DNA from: Arthrinium phaeospermum
Taxonomy: Eukaryota; Ascomycota; Sordariomycetes; Amphisphaeriales; Apiosporaceae
Length of the DNA stretch: 64,000 nucleotides
Direction: 5' to 3'
Assembly: GCA_006503535.1 (NCBI GenBank)
Contig: QYRS01000007.1
Span: 1,984,001 to 2,048,000 of the forward strand
Made by a program: the position numbers and the translations under genes. Under the pieces are notes generated by a model, which did no database searches, was not told the DNA's origin, and saw only the letters and a program-made list of their open reading frames with translations. Shown piece by piece: positions 41,183 to 52,328 of this stretch; the first letter of the stretch is position 1, and each line of letters opens with the position of its first letter.

Positions 41183-44100
41183 ACGCGAAGCATAGAAAGC
41201 GGTTTGAGATTTAGGAGTCACGGGAAACATGTGGCCTGGGCGCTATAAACATTGCTATTGGAGCGGATATCAATATAAATCAGATTACAACCTACTCGAG
41301 CGATTTACAAAAGCCTGTGATACGTCCTTTGCGCATTGATATATGCTCGACGCCGACCACATGATATTCAACTGGGTGCTGGGTGTACCGATCAGTATAC
41401 GATGCTTCCGAACAGGGGAACCCGGAGTCTTCCTGCTGGTCGTTAACACAGCACACAATAATACTCTGACATTAGAGGGAGCCGAGGAGAACCACAGCTT
41501 ATACAACCTTGGAAATATTCCGCGAATATTTCGTCATGGGTGGATTTGGGCCTCGATCTAGAGTTGGTAGCCGAAAAGAACTTCGTGGGTTAACCGAGCA
41601 TTCTCGGGGCCGTCTCCCTCCCAGGTCCCTCCTTCATGACACATGGCTCTCTTCCCTGCGAACGGTTGATCCGAACTGGTCAGTTCCTGGGCCCCTGGAT
41701 ATAGTCATGGGTTCCTTTCCCATCGGCCAAGGAAGACGGCCCGTTGCTTGAAACGAACAAGTGGAGGGAGCAAGGGAGCGTGGACGAACCACACCCTAAA
41801 TCCCACGCGAACCAAGGTATTCCCGATATGAGAGATACATCGACGATTCGCCCTGCTTGTTTTTCTTCTAGTCAAGCTAGTAGCATCCCTTGCTCAGCCT
41901 TTTTATTTTTGATTTGACTTGGTTCTTCATGACTCGCAGGTACGGGTTTTTGAGTGCAAGATCCGAACTGGAGAAGGGGGCCGGTCCCACAAGGGCGGGT
42001 ACTTGCCTACCTTACCTTCTGTGCACTCGGGCGGACGCGGCAGGCAGCAGATGCGGCGCCTGCGGCCATGTGGTAACCACCTCACAATGTTCTTTGGGGT
42101 GTGTTATTTCGGCCAAGATCTAATCTCGCGATTATATTGGAGAAGAGAGGTACTTCCAATGCGAGTCACAATACCACAAGTGCCACCAAAAAGAAAAGTG
42201 CAAAATAGATATGTGACAACATCTCAATGCATCCGCTACATGTTCTTGGTTCTTGGGTAGGTATGCGAGGTGTCGGCCGACTCGACTCGTCCGTTCCACG
42301 GACGCACTAACCTGACTACATGCTAGCACTGCGACATACATGGCTTGTGTAAGTTTCCAGAAATTAAAAATGGAATGCCGAGAGAGGGATGGAATTAAAC
42401 AGTTGAAGAAAAACCAAGGACTGACCGCTCAATCCCGACAGCCAGCCTCGATCGCTCGAGTGAGATTCGAGGAATTTTCTTGGATCGAGTCAAACACGCC
42501 CGCTTGGCGACCCCCTTGGCTCGCGCGCCATGATGTGCTCGTCACCTTTGTCACGATGCCAGCGCTCTGCATTGTAATGAAAGGGGGTGTACAGGTTGGG
42601 GTCCCGTGAAGAACCGAATTTGATTCTTTCGTTTCTAGGCAGGAGCCTCTCGTCACGAGACACGATCAACGGCCGTCGCATTCGAAGAGGGGTACCAGCC
42701 CTTACATTGCGTTAAACGATGCGGGCGGCCAGGCATCACGAGCGAGCCTTGCGTCCAGCTTTCTTTCTTAGCTGCTTACAGCAGCCACCCCGCATTTCTT
42801 TCCCTCGCGGCACTGGCTGAAGAGGGGCCGAGGGGAGGGGCGGTTGGGGGGCCGGCCGCTGGGGCATGGGGCATGGGGCACCTGGGGCACATTGGCACAC
42901 GTTATTTTGCCTTGTGCTAGGTGACTTGGTTGACCTAAGCTCCCCTAAGGCGACGGGTGGCTTTGGAGGGGTGCATGCCAAGGTTCAAAGTCTCCGTAGC
43001 TGGCTGGCTGCTGCTTTGGAGATCGCCTTCTGCAACTCCAGGTTCCCCGCAGCGAAGGGGGGGAGAAGGGGGAGAAGAAAGAAAAAAAAGCAGCGTCCAA
43101 CAGAACACAACCGACACACTTCGATAGTCCGGATTTCATGACGGCAGACTCGGGCCTTGGCCTTCCAACGTTTGTCGACCCCGTGATGATGAGCATCATG
43201 TCATTATTTTTGGACCACCACTTCTCACTGGCCGAACCGGTCGAGGGAGCACATATTCTACATGTGCCAGATGGCATTCTAGATTGCTAACTCCACATGT
43301 TCTCCAGCATGAAACATTGGCCCTCATTGGTGCCAGCAATCCGCCAGCAGGTTTTCCTTTACACCCTCCATGATGCCATGGTCCATCAGACGGGAAACCC
43401 GTCATCTTCCCTCGGGCCATCTCGTCGGTTTTTTCTCCTCAATCTTCTGCCGAGTTGCCAGAATATGATGATCATCTGCCGTTTGCCCAGGGCCCAAGCC
43501 CGGCACAGCCCGGGAAGCTGGCAGACAACGTCCCCATTGATCAATTGATGTTTGGTACGAGTGACAAGTTACGCCGCCAATGCCAACCCATGCTGTTTTA
43601 TTATGCTGCTGCCTACTATTGAGATATCATATCTTGGCTGAATCACCCAGCCACACACAACTTGATGAAGGGTGAGCACGGCCAGGCGCAAATTGAGATT
43701 GGCAGATTTATCGAAAACGGGCGTGATTCGTTTTGTTTGTTTTGTGTTGTTTTGTTTTTTCTCCAATTGAGCGGTGTACTCTTTTGCGGTTTCTCTCACC
43801 TTGATGGTGTTACTTTCATTGGCCACATACACGGCGAGGGCCCGGGATCGATGATGTAGGGCTAACATAGAGATCGAGGCTTGGAGCCGGCTTAGCAGAC
43901 AGATTCCCGTACGCCATGGCCGGTAGCAGGGAGCCACAAGTGAGGCTTCTTTCTTCGCTGGGCTCTTATTAGTCGGTCCGGCAGGCTACATGCGATATCA
44001 TGGCAGTAGCCAGAGAAATCCACTGCATTGCCGAAAGGCCGTCCTCGAGCTGGGTCGCGAGGTCGCGAGTGGTCGAGTATATACCCAGGCCGCTAGGTAG

Positions 44101-45025
44101 TCGGTGATTCGGTCACATCTCTAGCCTGCCTTGGCTAGTCACCTTGCCTGCATTAGCCACCCCATGTCCTACGTCAATCACTCCAGATATCCCTAGCACG
44201 CGACGCCGTAAGTCAATCTTGGAGAGTCAATGCCTATCCAGCGAATCCCGTGCTGAGCCACTACGTTGCACCAACGAGATGAGTCGGAAACGCCAAGGTA
44301 CTCTTTGCAGCTTAGATACCTTGCTGCTTGGTTCCTCCGTTATTGGATCGCAAAGTCTGGCTGTCCATGCAAGTCCAGGGATACTTACACCGGTGGAGCT
44401 TCTTCGTGGATCCGGGCGCCATCCGTAGCATGGCATGGCATACAATAGCAGATGTACTTTGGCTTTGCTACTACTACTCATTTCCCACTGCTAGGCTTGC
44501 CAGACTACGGTACTCTCGTCCGGCTCGATGTCATGTCCAGTTGCAGAGCCACTAGTTGGCCAACTGACCCACGCATACACTCTCGCGTCTGCAGCCTGAC
44601 TGCACCGCTCTTTCGTTTTCCTGCTTGGCCTTTAGTGGACAGACAGCCCTTGGGTACGACGTCCTTCCCCAGGTAACGAGGATGTTGTCGGAATTAGGAA
44701 GGTCGGAAACCGGCTCGACGACCATTGGCGAGTTCTGCGATGCTAGGACACATCGGCAAGCAAGCCTCGTGCGAGAATGACCGATCTGCGTGAGTCCGGC
44801 GTCTATATAACATGAGCCGTATGTCCGCGACCTTGACGGCCTCCCATCTGGTGGCGCTGCGTCACGGGCCCTCAAAAACCTTCTCATATCAAATCTGGGA
44901 TCTATTCCTCTCCTTCCCCCTCATAGTCCGCTCCCCAAACTTGCGTGTCATCCAGGACTACAGCCAGTGGAGAAGAGTAAGCAACAGCTTATCTGGCCCT
45001 GCCCTGCCGATATCCCGACACCAAG
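41183..45025. other. long intergenic region (3.8 kb), nothing recognised
   Basis: Many short frames on both strands overlap without motif or splice logic. A purine-rich stretch near 43060-43095 and C/G-rich text at 42820-42890 stand out in composition only. The last 100 bases (44900-45025) are the leader of the glycosidase gene. I found no tRNA signature or RIP pattern here. Confidence 0.4.
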
Positions 45026-47563
45026 ATGCATATCACTGGCCAAGTCGTCTTCGGCGCGCTCGCCGTGGCGTCTCAGGTGCTTGGTTATGAAGTTAAGACG
45101 CCGCCTCTCGACACGGAGTGGACCTATAAGGTCGGCACGAACCCGTGGCCCGAGTACCCGCGACCGCTGCTCCAGCGCCCGCAATGGCAGAACCTCAACG
45201 GTATCTGGAAGTACAGGCGATCCTCGGCGGCCGAGGCTCGCATGGCGCCCGTCAATGAAGTCAGTACACGTTCCCCCAAGTTGTACCAACTCAAAATAGA
45301 AAGAAAGGGAAAAAGAAAACCCCTCGTTTAATGTGCCGCTGGCTGACCTAATTACTTAAAAGTCGTTCGCGAACGCGGCAGACGTTCTCGTCCCGTCTTG
45401 CTTGGAGAGTGGGCTTTCAGGGGTTCAGGATGTCAACGTGACGTACGGCATGTTGACGCGGGACTTTACTGTCCCACGCGACTGGACCCAGAAGGGGCGC
45501 CGGGTCATGCTCAATTTCGAGGCCGTGGACTACGAAGCCACGGTCTTCGTGAACGGGCGCAGAGCCGGGTTCCACAGGGGTGGCTACTGGCACTTCAACT
45601 TCGATATCACCGACCTTATCCGTCCCAATGGCACCAACACGCTGTACGTAACCAGTGACATCTCCTCTCCCCGGGGATCCGTGTGTGTGTGTGTGTGTGT
45701 GTAATCTGGCTGACCTCTTCCATCTTGACAGGCACGTGCATGTTTTCGACCCAACTGATTCCATGGGTTACAACATCCCCATGGGTAAACAGCGCGTTAA
45801 CCCCTCTCACATCTTCTACCGCGCCTGCAGCGGTATTTGGCAGACGGTGTGGATGGAATCGGTGCCGCAAAACTACATCCAGAAGCTGGATATCTCGGCA
45901 GATATGGATGGCAAGGGTAAGTTGCAATTCCAAAAGAGGGCCTGTTTCCTGAAAGGCAATGCGATCAGTGTTATTGGGTTAAACTTACAATTTCACAGTC
46001 AAGATGCAGGTCGCGACATCGGGAGGCAACGATAAAGTCAGCGTCTCGGTCGTCGGGAAAGAGGGAGTGGCTATCATGTCGCACGAGGGCACCGGCAACA
46101 GCCCCATCGAGTTCGTGGTCGACTCGCCCGAGCTGTGGTCCCCCGACTCACCTAACCTGTACAACCTGACCGTCAAGCTGGGTGTGAGTATTTCCATTAA
46201 CTCCGAGACAGCCGGATCGGAGTGTTTACTGACATCTCTGACTCGAAAAGGACGATGAAGTGACAAGCTACACCGGCTTCAGGACGGTCTCGGTGGGTGA
46301 AGTCAATGGCATCCAACGGCCGCTCATCAACGGCAAGTTCTTCTTCCACTTCGGCACTCTGGACCAGGGCTACTGGCCCGACGGCCTCCACACTCCCCCG
46401 AATCGCGAAGCCATGGTCTACGATCTGGAGGTGTTGAAGGGCCTGGGTCTCAACATGGTGCGAAAGCATGTAAGTTGGACAGGACAATCTATAATTCTCG
46501 GGGATACTACTCCAGGGACCTGAAACTGACTGGGCAATCCAATAATATAGATCAAAGTCGAGCCAGCTCTGTTTTACCAAGCCTGCGACCAGATGGGTCT
46601 GCTTGTCATTCAGGATATGCCGGCCATGGTCGATGGCGACCGGAAGCCGGACGCCGCACAGCAGGCCGAGTTTGAGCGACAGTTCGAAGTCTTCATTGAC
46701 CAACACAAGAGCTACCCCAGCATCTACACATGGGTATGTTCAAGTCTTTCCTAAAATGACACGCATTCTTCGATCCTCCCAGTCTTTCCGATAAAAGATC
46801 CCTACTGACTAATTCATTTCTAGGTCATTTACAATGAAGGGTGGGGTCAAATCACCAATGGGTACTATCCGGAATTCAACCTGGCCGACCGCACCAAGCA
46901 GTTGGATCCTACCCGGCTAGTTGATGCAACCTCGGGCTGGTTCGACCACGGCGCCGGCGACTTCCACGACAACCATCACTACGCCAACCCGCAATGCGGT
47001 TCGCCCTTCTACTCACTCCAGTCCACCCCCCACGACCCCAAGCGCATTGCCATCCAGGGCGAGTTTGGCGGCATTGGGCACAATGTTTCTGCGGAAAAGT
47101 AAGTCCCGACACTGACTCATTCCTAAAAGCTTTCCACCCTCCCTTTTTGACATGGCGATGCTGACAATACCGTCTCGCCCAGCCTCTGGAAAGTGCAGGA
47201 TGCCGTCAACTCCATCAACCAGACGTATGAGATTGACGAAGATCTCGAGGCCTACAACTACCGAGGCCACATTCTCTTGACAGAACTCAAGGAGCAGATC
47301 GAGAGATACGCCTGCAGCGGCGCCGTCTGGACCCAGACGACCGACGTGGAGGGCGAAGTCAATGGATGTAAGTCTCGACCCATTTCTCTTCTCGCGCTCG
47401 TCGGCGCACAGCACATACTGACCTTGGCGATATTCTAGTCCTGACTTACGACCGACGCATCCTGCGACTGAAGGTGGACCAGTGGAAGAAGGACATCCAG
47501 GCCCTCTACGACGCCGCGCAGGGCCGGACCGGCCAGTACAAGGCGCAGAAGGCTTTGAACTAG
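45026..47563 (+). CDS. secreted glycoside hydrolase family 2 protein
   Basis: Nine exons: 45026-45259, 45363-45643, 45732-45916, 45999-46183, 46251-46469, 46551-46733, 46824-47098, 47183-47367 and 47439-47563. All eight introns are 60-105 nt with good donors and acceptors, and phases close to 623 residues. MHITGQVVFGALAVASQVLG is a signal peptide. Residues about 78-170 form the sugar-binding jelly roll (FEAVDYEATVFVNGRRAGFH, GGYWHFNFDITD), then an immunoglobulin-like domain, then the TIM barrel. NEGWGQ at 433-438 holds the acid/base Glu434, and GEFGG at 508-512 the likely nucleophile Glu509. GH2 includes beta-galactosidases, beta-glucuronidases and beta-mannosidases; I cannot choose, though the short 620-residue form with a signal peptide suggests extracellular polysaccharide breakdown. 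Confidence 0.92.
45681..45702 (+). repeat. GT dinucleotide microsatellite within GH2 intron 2
   Basis: About ten GT units lie 37 bases after the GTACGT donor of intron 2 of the glycosidase gene. Each unit is itself a potential donor, so variable length could influence splicing. Confidence 0.85.
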
Positions 47564-48780
47564 GCCCCGCGTCTTTCAGTCTCATGCGACGAGCGTTACG
47601 CTTTATGACCTATACTATTGATGATTCTATCGTTTAATCAGACTATACCTTTTAGAATATGCTGCTATCTTCCATCTGCTCTTCTCATGAAGCGCACACG
47701 AGTGTTTCAATTGACATTGGCTAGAATTAGTAAATGAGCTATAGTTCCATCTCACTAGTTCTATCTCTTACGGCAACCTATACCCGGCTTTTCAAGGTCT
47801 AGTGTTCTCCCTCCTAGGCATGAGGTTAAACTGCAGGACTATGAAAAGAACCGGCAACACCTGAGAGACGGTCTGACAGTCTTCCCGTGCGCTTGTACGC
47901 CCGCTCCCACTTTCCCTCCGTCCAAGGCGCCTGCGGGCATAAGTCCTGCCTACTTCCTCGTCGCCCTCCTGATGGAGGGCAAAAAGTCAAAACACAAGAA
48001 ACATACAACACCGAGGATTCCCAGGTCGTCACCGACCCTAGTACTAATTCGGCTCTCTGCTGCTTATATATGGGAGAGCGGACGGGATCCCTAGTATTCA
48101 GCAGGATATGGTCGTATGTGAAAGAAATGTCTGTTTGGACGGACTATATCGGTCGCATTTTGGTGGTTGCGCAAAGAGTCGCCGAAAACAATACTCACGG
48201 TCAACTCTTCACGCCAACTATTCACTCATCTGCTTCACGTCTCGACCAAAACCTTTGGATGGCGCGCGGAACCAAGGTATAGTGCTGGTAGTCGTCGACG
48301 ATAGGGGATTTACGTCCTCGCAGCACGCCGGCGCAATGCACCTTACGCCTCAAGACTCTAGACACCGGATCTCGGGTTAACTTATATCATAGTACTCGCC
48401 ATCGCTCGTGCAGAAAGTGGGAGTCTATACATGTTATAACGAGTCACTATAGCAAATCAGCTGCACCACGCCACAGATAGCAGGGAGGTGAGACCCTGGA
48501 CTTATAGACAAAGCAAATGGGTTTAGTCATGCCCCATGACTGCAACTTCAGCCGAGCTCTTAAATCACGTTTCTATGTTCTATAGGCATACACATATAAG
48601 ATATATGTATAAGTAGATGGGGTATGGATTCCTAACCTAGCGTATCACAGGCCAACGAGCACGGGAACGAAGCGCGCACATAATGGAGTCTCAATTCAAG
48701 TGGCTAGGCGAAGTAAGTGCTAATCGATTCACAGCGGGTCTTTCCTCCGTCTCCTTTCATATCCTGCTTTCCTTGTCGTT
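47564..48780. other. convergent intergenic region
   Basis: Between the 3' ends of the GH2 gene and the GST gene. No gene, repeat or RNA recognised. Confidence 0.45.
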
Positions 48781-49712
48781 TCACTTCTTGCCAAACCGGT
48801 ACTTGGAATGCGCAATGACCCTGTCCTCGTCCCAGACGCACGTGACGCTCTCGTGCGCGATGGTGGCCTTGGCCCACCGGTCAAAGTTGGGCGCCTTGGT
48901 GGCCAGCTCCGTCTCGAGGCTGGCGGGGACCAGGCCGTGCTTGATGTAGGCGTAGAGGCGGAGGAGGAAGGAGCCTGTCTGGACCTAGAAAGGGGGGAAG
49001 GGTTGTGAGAAACGACGTCAATCACGAACGAGGCGAAGCAGAGACAGGTTTGGGATACGATGAGGAATAATAAGGGAAAAAAGGGGAAGGGGCCGCTGTC
49101 CCCGGGTTCTGTTCTTTAAACATACCTCGGCCAGAGTCAACTTCCGACTCCCCCCAAAGAACGGCGCCGCATCCGTAAGCAACGGCTCAATCTCCTTGAC
49201 CACCACCGCCACAAAATCATCCAGCGCCGGCCGCTGCGCCGCCTCGCCGTCGGCGTAAGCCGCGACGGCCTTTTGCGCGTGCCCGACGGCCTTGCTAAAA
49301 TACGTGTCGACGAAGAAGGCGATGCGCGCGCGGGCCAGGGGGCCCCCGGCGTCGGTCGAGGCCGGGACCAGCCCCGCCTGCGGGTAGGCGTCGGCCAGGA
49401 AGGCGGCGACGATGGCGGATTCGGTGACGACCTGCCCGTCGAACTCGAGCGACGGCACCAGACCCCGCGGGTTCACGGCTAGGTACTCGCGCGTGCGCGG
49501 GACGCTGAGGTCGATGATTTCTTCCTGGAAGGGGACGTTGAGCTCGGCTAGGGCGATGTGGGCGCGGTGGGCCCCTTTTTTCGCACCCCGAGTAACGTTA
49601 GAAATGCACGTATCTACATGGATGAATTCACGAATTGGGATCCGTTCCATTGGAACTTACAGGGGCAGCCGTGGTTGGTGTACAGCTTGATCTTGTGTGC
49701 TGGGGTGGCCAT
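48781..49712 (-). CDS. glutathione S-transferase, Cys-type (omega-like) N-terminus
   Basis: Three exons: 49712-49661, 49574-49126 and 48984-48781, total 234 residues with matching phases (GTAAGT and GTATGT donors). IKLYTNHGCPWAHRAHIALAEL spans the first splice and is a thioredoxin-fold start with a CPWA motif; the Cys suggests thiol-transferase-like (omega or related) chemistry rather than Tyr/Ser GST activity. NPRGLVPSLEFDGQVVTESAIV is the glutathione-binding strand-turn with the cis-Pro and the ES pair. The helical C-domain ends FDRWAKATIAHESV. It should be cytosolic and act on electrophiles or glutathionylated substrates. It heads a run of four metabolic genes on the same strand, with 0.6-1 kb spacings, so each has its own promoter. 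Confidence 0.9.
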
Positions 49713-50383
49713 GGTGACGAAACGCTTAGATGCTGCTGCTAATTGGAAGGAGTTGCGGGGTGTGGGGGCGATGCGAAGCAATCGAGGGAATTGGTCCCTG
49801 AGCGACGATGATGCGATAGCCGTTAAATACATACTCTACGCCTGCATAAGGCAACAACCCAGTGCGGGGTACTACCTACTTTCATGGCGACATCCACGGT
49901 TGTATTTCCGTCAGTTCCATAACTTCCGGTTCGCGCGACAGGTTTCCTGCAGTGATGTGATGTGTGCTTGCTTTGCTGACCTGCATCCTTCCTTCCTTTC
50001 TCTCCGCATTACCCGGCCCCGTACGGATCTGACAAATTAACGCCCAGGCAGTTGTGCCTAAGTCGTGGCACTGCAGCATTTGTCATCAAACGGTTGAGAA
50101 TCAGCACGATGACGACGACGGCGTAGGCAATCCATACCCTTCTCCACTCCGGCAGAACTATCCTTGTTTTGTGTGCCTTGAAGTCATCCACAGTGACCAA
50201 CCTCTTTCCCTTTCTTCGAGGAGCCGAGTGCATCTCGGACATAACGGAGTTTCGAGCCATCCGTCCATTCAGTCTGTGTAGAAAGCGCTCTCAAATCAAA
50301 CCCGGCAATAGTAATGCTCAAATAAGAGGAGCGATGTATGGTTCAAGTGTGCATATAGTCGTCGCACCTTTGCTCTGGCCGTC
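49713..50383. promoter_or_regulatory. upstream region of the GST gene
   Basis: About 670 bases between the SDR stop and the GST start. The frames seen are short and unsupported. Holds the GST promoter by position. Confidence 0.4.
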
Positions 50384-51460
50384 CTACGATGCCTGAAAGT
50401 TGTACTTCCTCCGCGCCTTGGCCTCCACGAACCCCGGCCACAGCGTATAGATGAGCGTGGCCAAAAAGTTGGGAAAAAAGGGCAGGAAGACATTGCCCGT
50501 CGTGCGGCGGTCGACGGCCGCGACGCAGCGGTCCGCGACGTAGCCGATGCGCAGGCCCGTCTTGTTGGGGTCGGCCTCGCGGACGGGGCCGGCGTCGACG
50601 GCGGACGCGCGGAAGTTGCCCTCGATGGTCGCGGGCAGCACGAAGGTGAAGGCGACGCGCGGGTGCTCGACGGCCAGCGACTGGAAGAGCAGCAGCGAGG
50701 CCGCCTTGGTCGCGCCGTACAGCGCCCGCGTCGGGGCGCCGACCATGGCCGCCAGCGAGGAGACGAGGAGGATGGCCGGGTGGGACGAGGTGCGCTGGAG
50801 CAGGGGGATCTGTGGGAGGTAGATGGCGGGGAGATTAGTTCATCCTTTGCTTGCTACACCACGTAGGACAGTAATATGACGAGATTGATGACAACGTACA
50901 AATGTCAACGCCGCGACGAGAGGGCCAACCAGGTTCCCCTGCGTCGCGCGCCCGGTTATCTCGACGACCTTCTCGATGCCAGCGGCCGTCGCGTCCTCGC
51001 CGGGAGCAGCGCCCGTCAGGTCCATGACGGGCTGCAGCGCCGAGACGCCGGCGCAGATGTGCAGCGTGTCGAGCCCGCCCCAGGCCTCGAGGATGCGCTC
51101 GCGGACCCGCACCATGTCCTCGGCGACGGCCGCGTCCGCCGCGATGCCGATGCACCGGCGGTCCCCATCCTCATCCTCTCCCTTCTCGCCGTTGCACTCC
51201 CGGGCCAGGGCCGCGATCAGCTCGGCGCGGCGGGCGACCACGCAGACCTTGGCGCCGCGCGCGGCGTACTTCTGGGCCAGGTCGCGGCCCAGGCCGCTCG
51301 AGGCGCCGAGGATGCACACGCGCTCCTCCGTTGGGGCCAGGGCGGCGGCTCGCTTGGATTTGCCGGACCCGGCGAGGTGGTGCAGCGCGTACAGGGCTGC
51401 GGGAACGGCGGCTGCTGCGATGGCGCCCGTTACCAGGGGTGATGGCGTCGATGCTGACAT
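50384..51460 (-). CDS. membrane-anchored short-chain dehydrogenase/reductase
   Basis: Two exons, 51460-50900 and 50809-50384, give 328 residues (GTACGT donor, CCCACAG acceptor). Residues 9-30 are an Ala-rich hydrophobic anchor. GASSGLGRD at 52-60 is the TGxxxGxG cofactor site, with Gly-Ala instead of Thr-Gly at its start. ICAGVSALQ replaces the usual NNAG. The catalytic set is Ser204 or Ser205 (ILLVSSLAAM), Tyr218 and Lys222 (YGATK). The last 60 residues are longer than in classical SDRs and end FVEAKARRKYNFQAS, as in ER-bound lipid or sterol dehydrogenases. It uses NAD(P)H on an unknown alcohol or ketone. Its orientation matches the acyl-CoA ligase and GST genes around it. Confidence 0.88.
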
Positions 51461-51971
51461 GATTTCGTAGAGGAGTCAGACGGGCTCTTGAAAGGGTACC
51501 GAGGTCAACCGAGATCAAGCGATGCTACTTAGCTGAATGAGTTGTGGTAGAAAGGTGCAAAGTGGGGGGTACGTGTTGTGTGCTGTAAGCGGGCACCTGA
51601 ACGTGCTAGGTATTAGATGGGTCCTGTCAGGTGGGATGATCTGCAGATTTCACGGTAAGGGGGCCTGTAGCGGACCGCTGAAGAAACTACATGCGCGGCA
51701 GTGCCAGGTACATGGGTTTCCTGTTACATTTCCCAGGCAACGTGCATGTGGTTCAATACCAAAAATCTTTAGTAATGAAATAGTAAAATAATTACTTACT
51801 AGATTTCTGTACAATATACTATTTAAATAATAAAAGTAGAGGTATATCCCTTATTATGCTATATTTGATTGTATCTGACAAAGGATTTTCGGTTCCCTTT
51901 TGATGTTCATGTCTGTCTTAGGCCAATGTAAAACCTCGGGGCATTCCACGCTTGACTTGATCTACCGATTA
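51461..51971. other. intergenic with a short AT-rich patch
   Basis: Bases about 51765-51885 are abruptly AT-rich with many TA steps, a possible tiny RIP-affected or AT-rich promoter segment. The rest lies upstream of the SDR gene. No gene seen. Confidence 0.4.
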
Positions 51972-52136
51972 TCAATACGGCGGGCAGTCCTCGCACTTCT
52001 CCTCCCGCATCACATACTGCTCGTGAGGATCCGCAAGCGTCACCGACGATGGGTTCCTCTGTTCGTCATACCACGGAATCGTGTCCGCCGTTTCCACGAG
52101 CCACCTGAACACCTCCTCCCGCAACGTCGCCCTCAC
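51972..52136 (-). pseudogene. C-terminal fragment of a sulfatase-like protein
   Basis: The minus-strand frame ending at 51972 encodes about 54 residues beginning VRATLREEVFRWLVETADTI and then PWYDEQRN and DPHEQYVMREEKC. LRxxxFRWxVETxDxIPW is the typical C-terminal helix-and-loop of arylsulfatase-type enzymes. The catalytic N-terminal domain with its C/S-x-P-x-R site is absent upstream, where the acyl-CoA ligase gene begins. I read it as a relic left by deletion. The identification rests on a short motif, so it is moderate at best. Confidence 0.45.
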
Positions 52137-52328
52137 GCCTTGGTACCTACTCCGGCAGCGCACATGGTTGCAATGTTTCGTCAAGCTTCCCGATTGCTTG
52201 TTGGAGTCCGACCCGCACCTGAAGCTATGACTGTGGCTTTTATGATGCAAGCCCACGGCTTCCTAGCGGGTGAGTACAGCGTCGTATTTCATTACTCGTA
52301 AATGCACGTATATACAGGATATCGTCAA

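Noticed and set aside
41183..45025. Several 70-120 codon frames in the long gap
   Set aside because: They overlap on both strands and frames, with no conserved-looking strings or intron logic.
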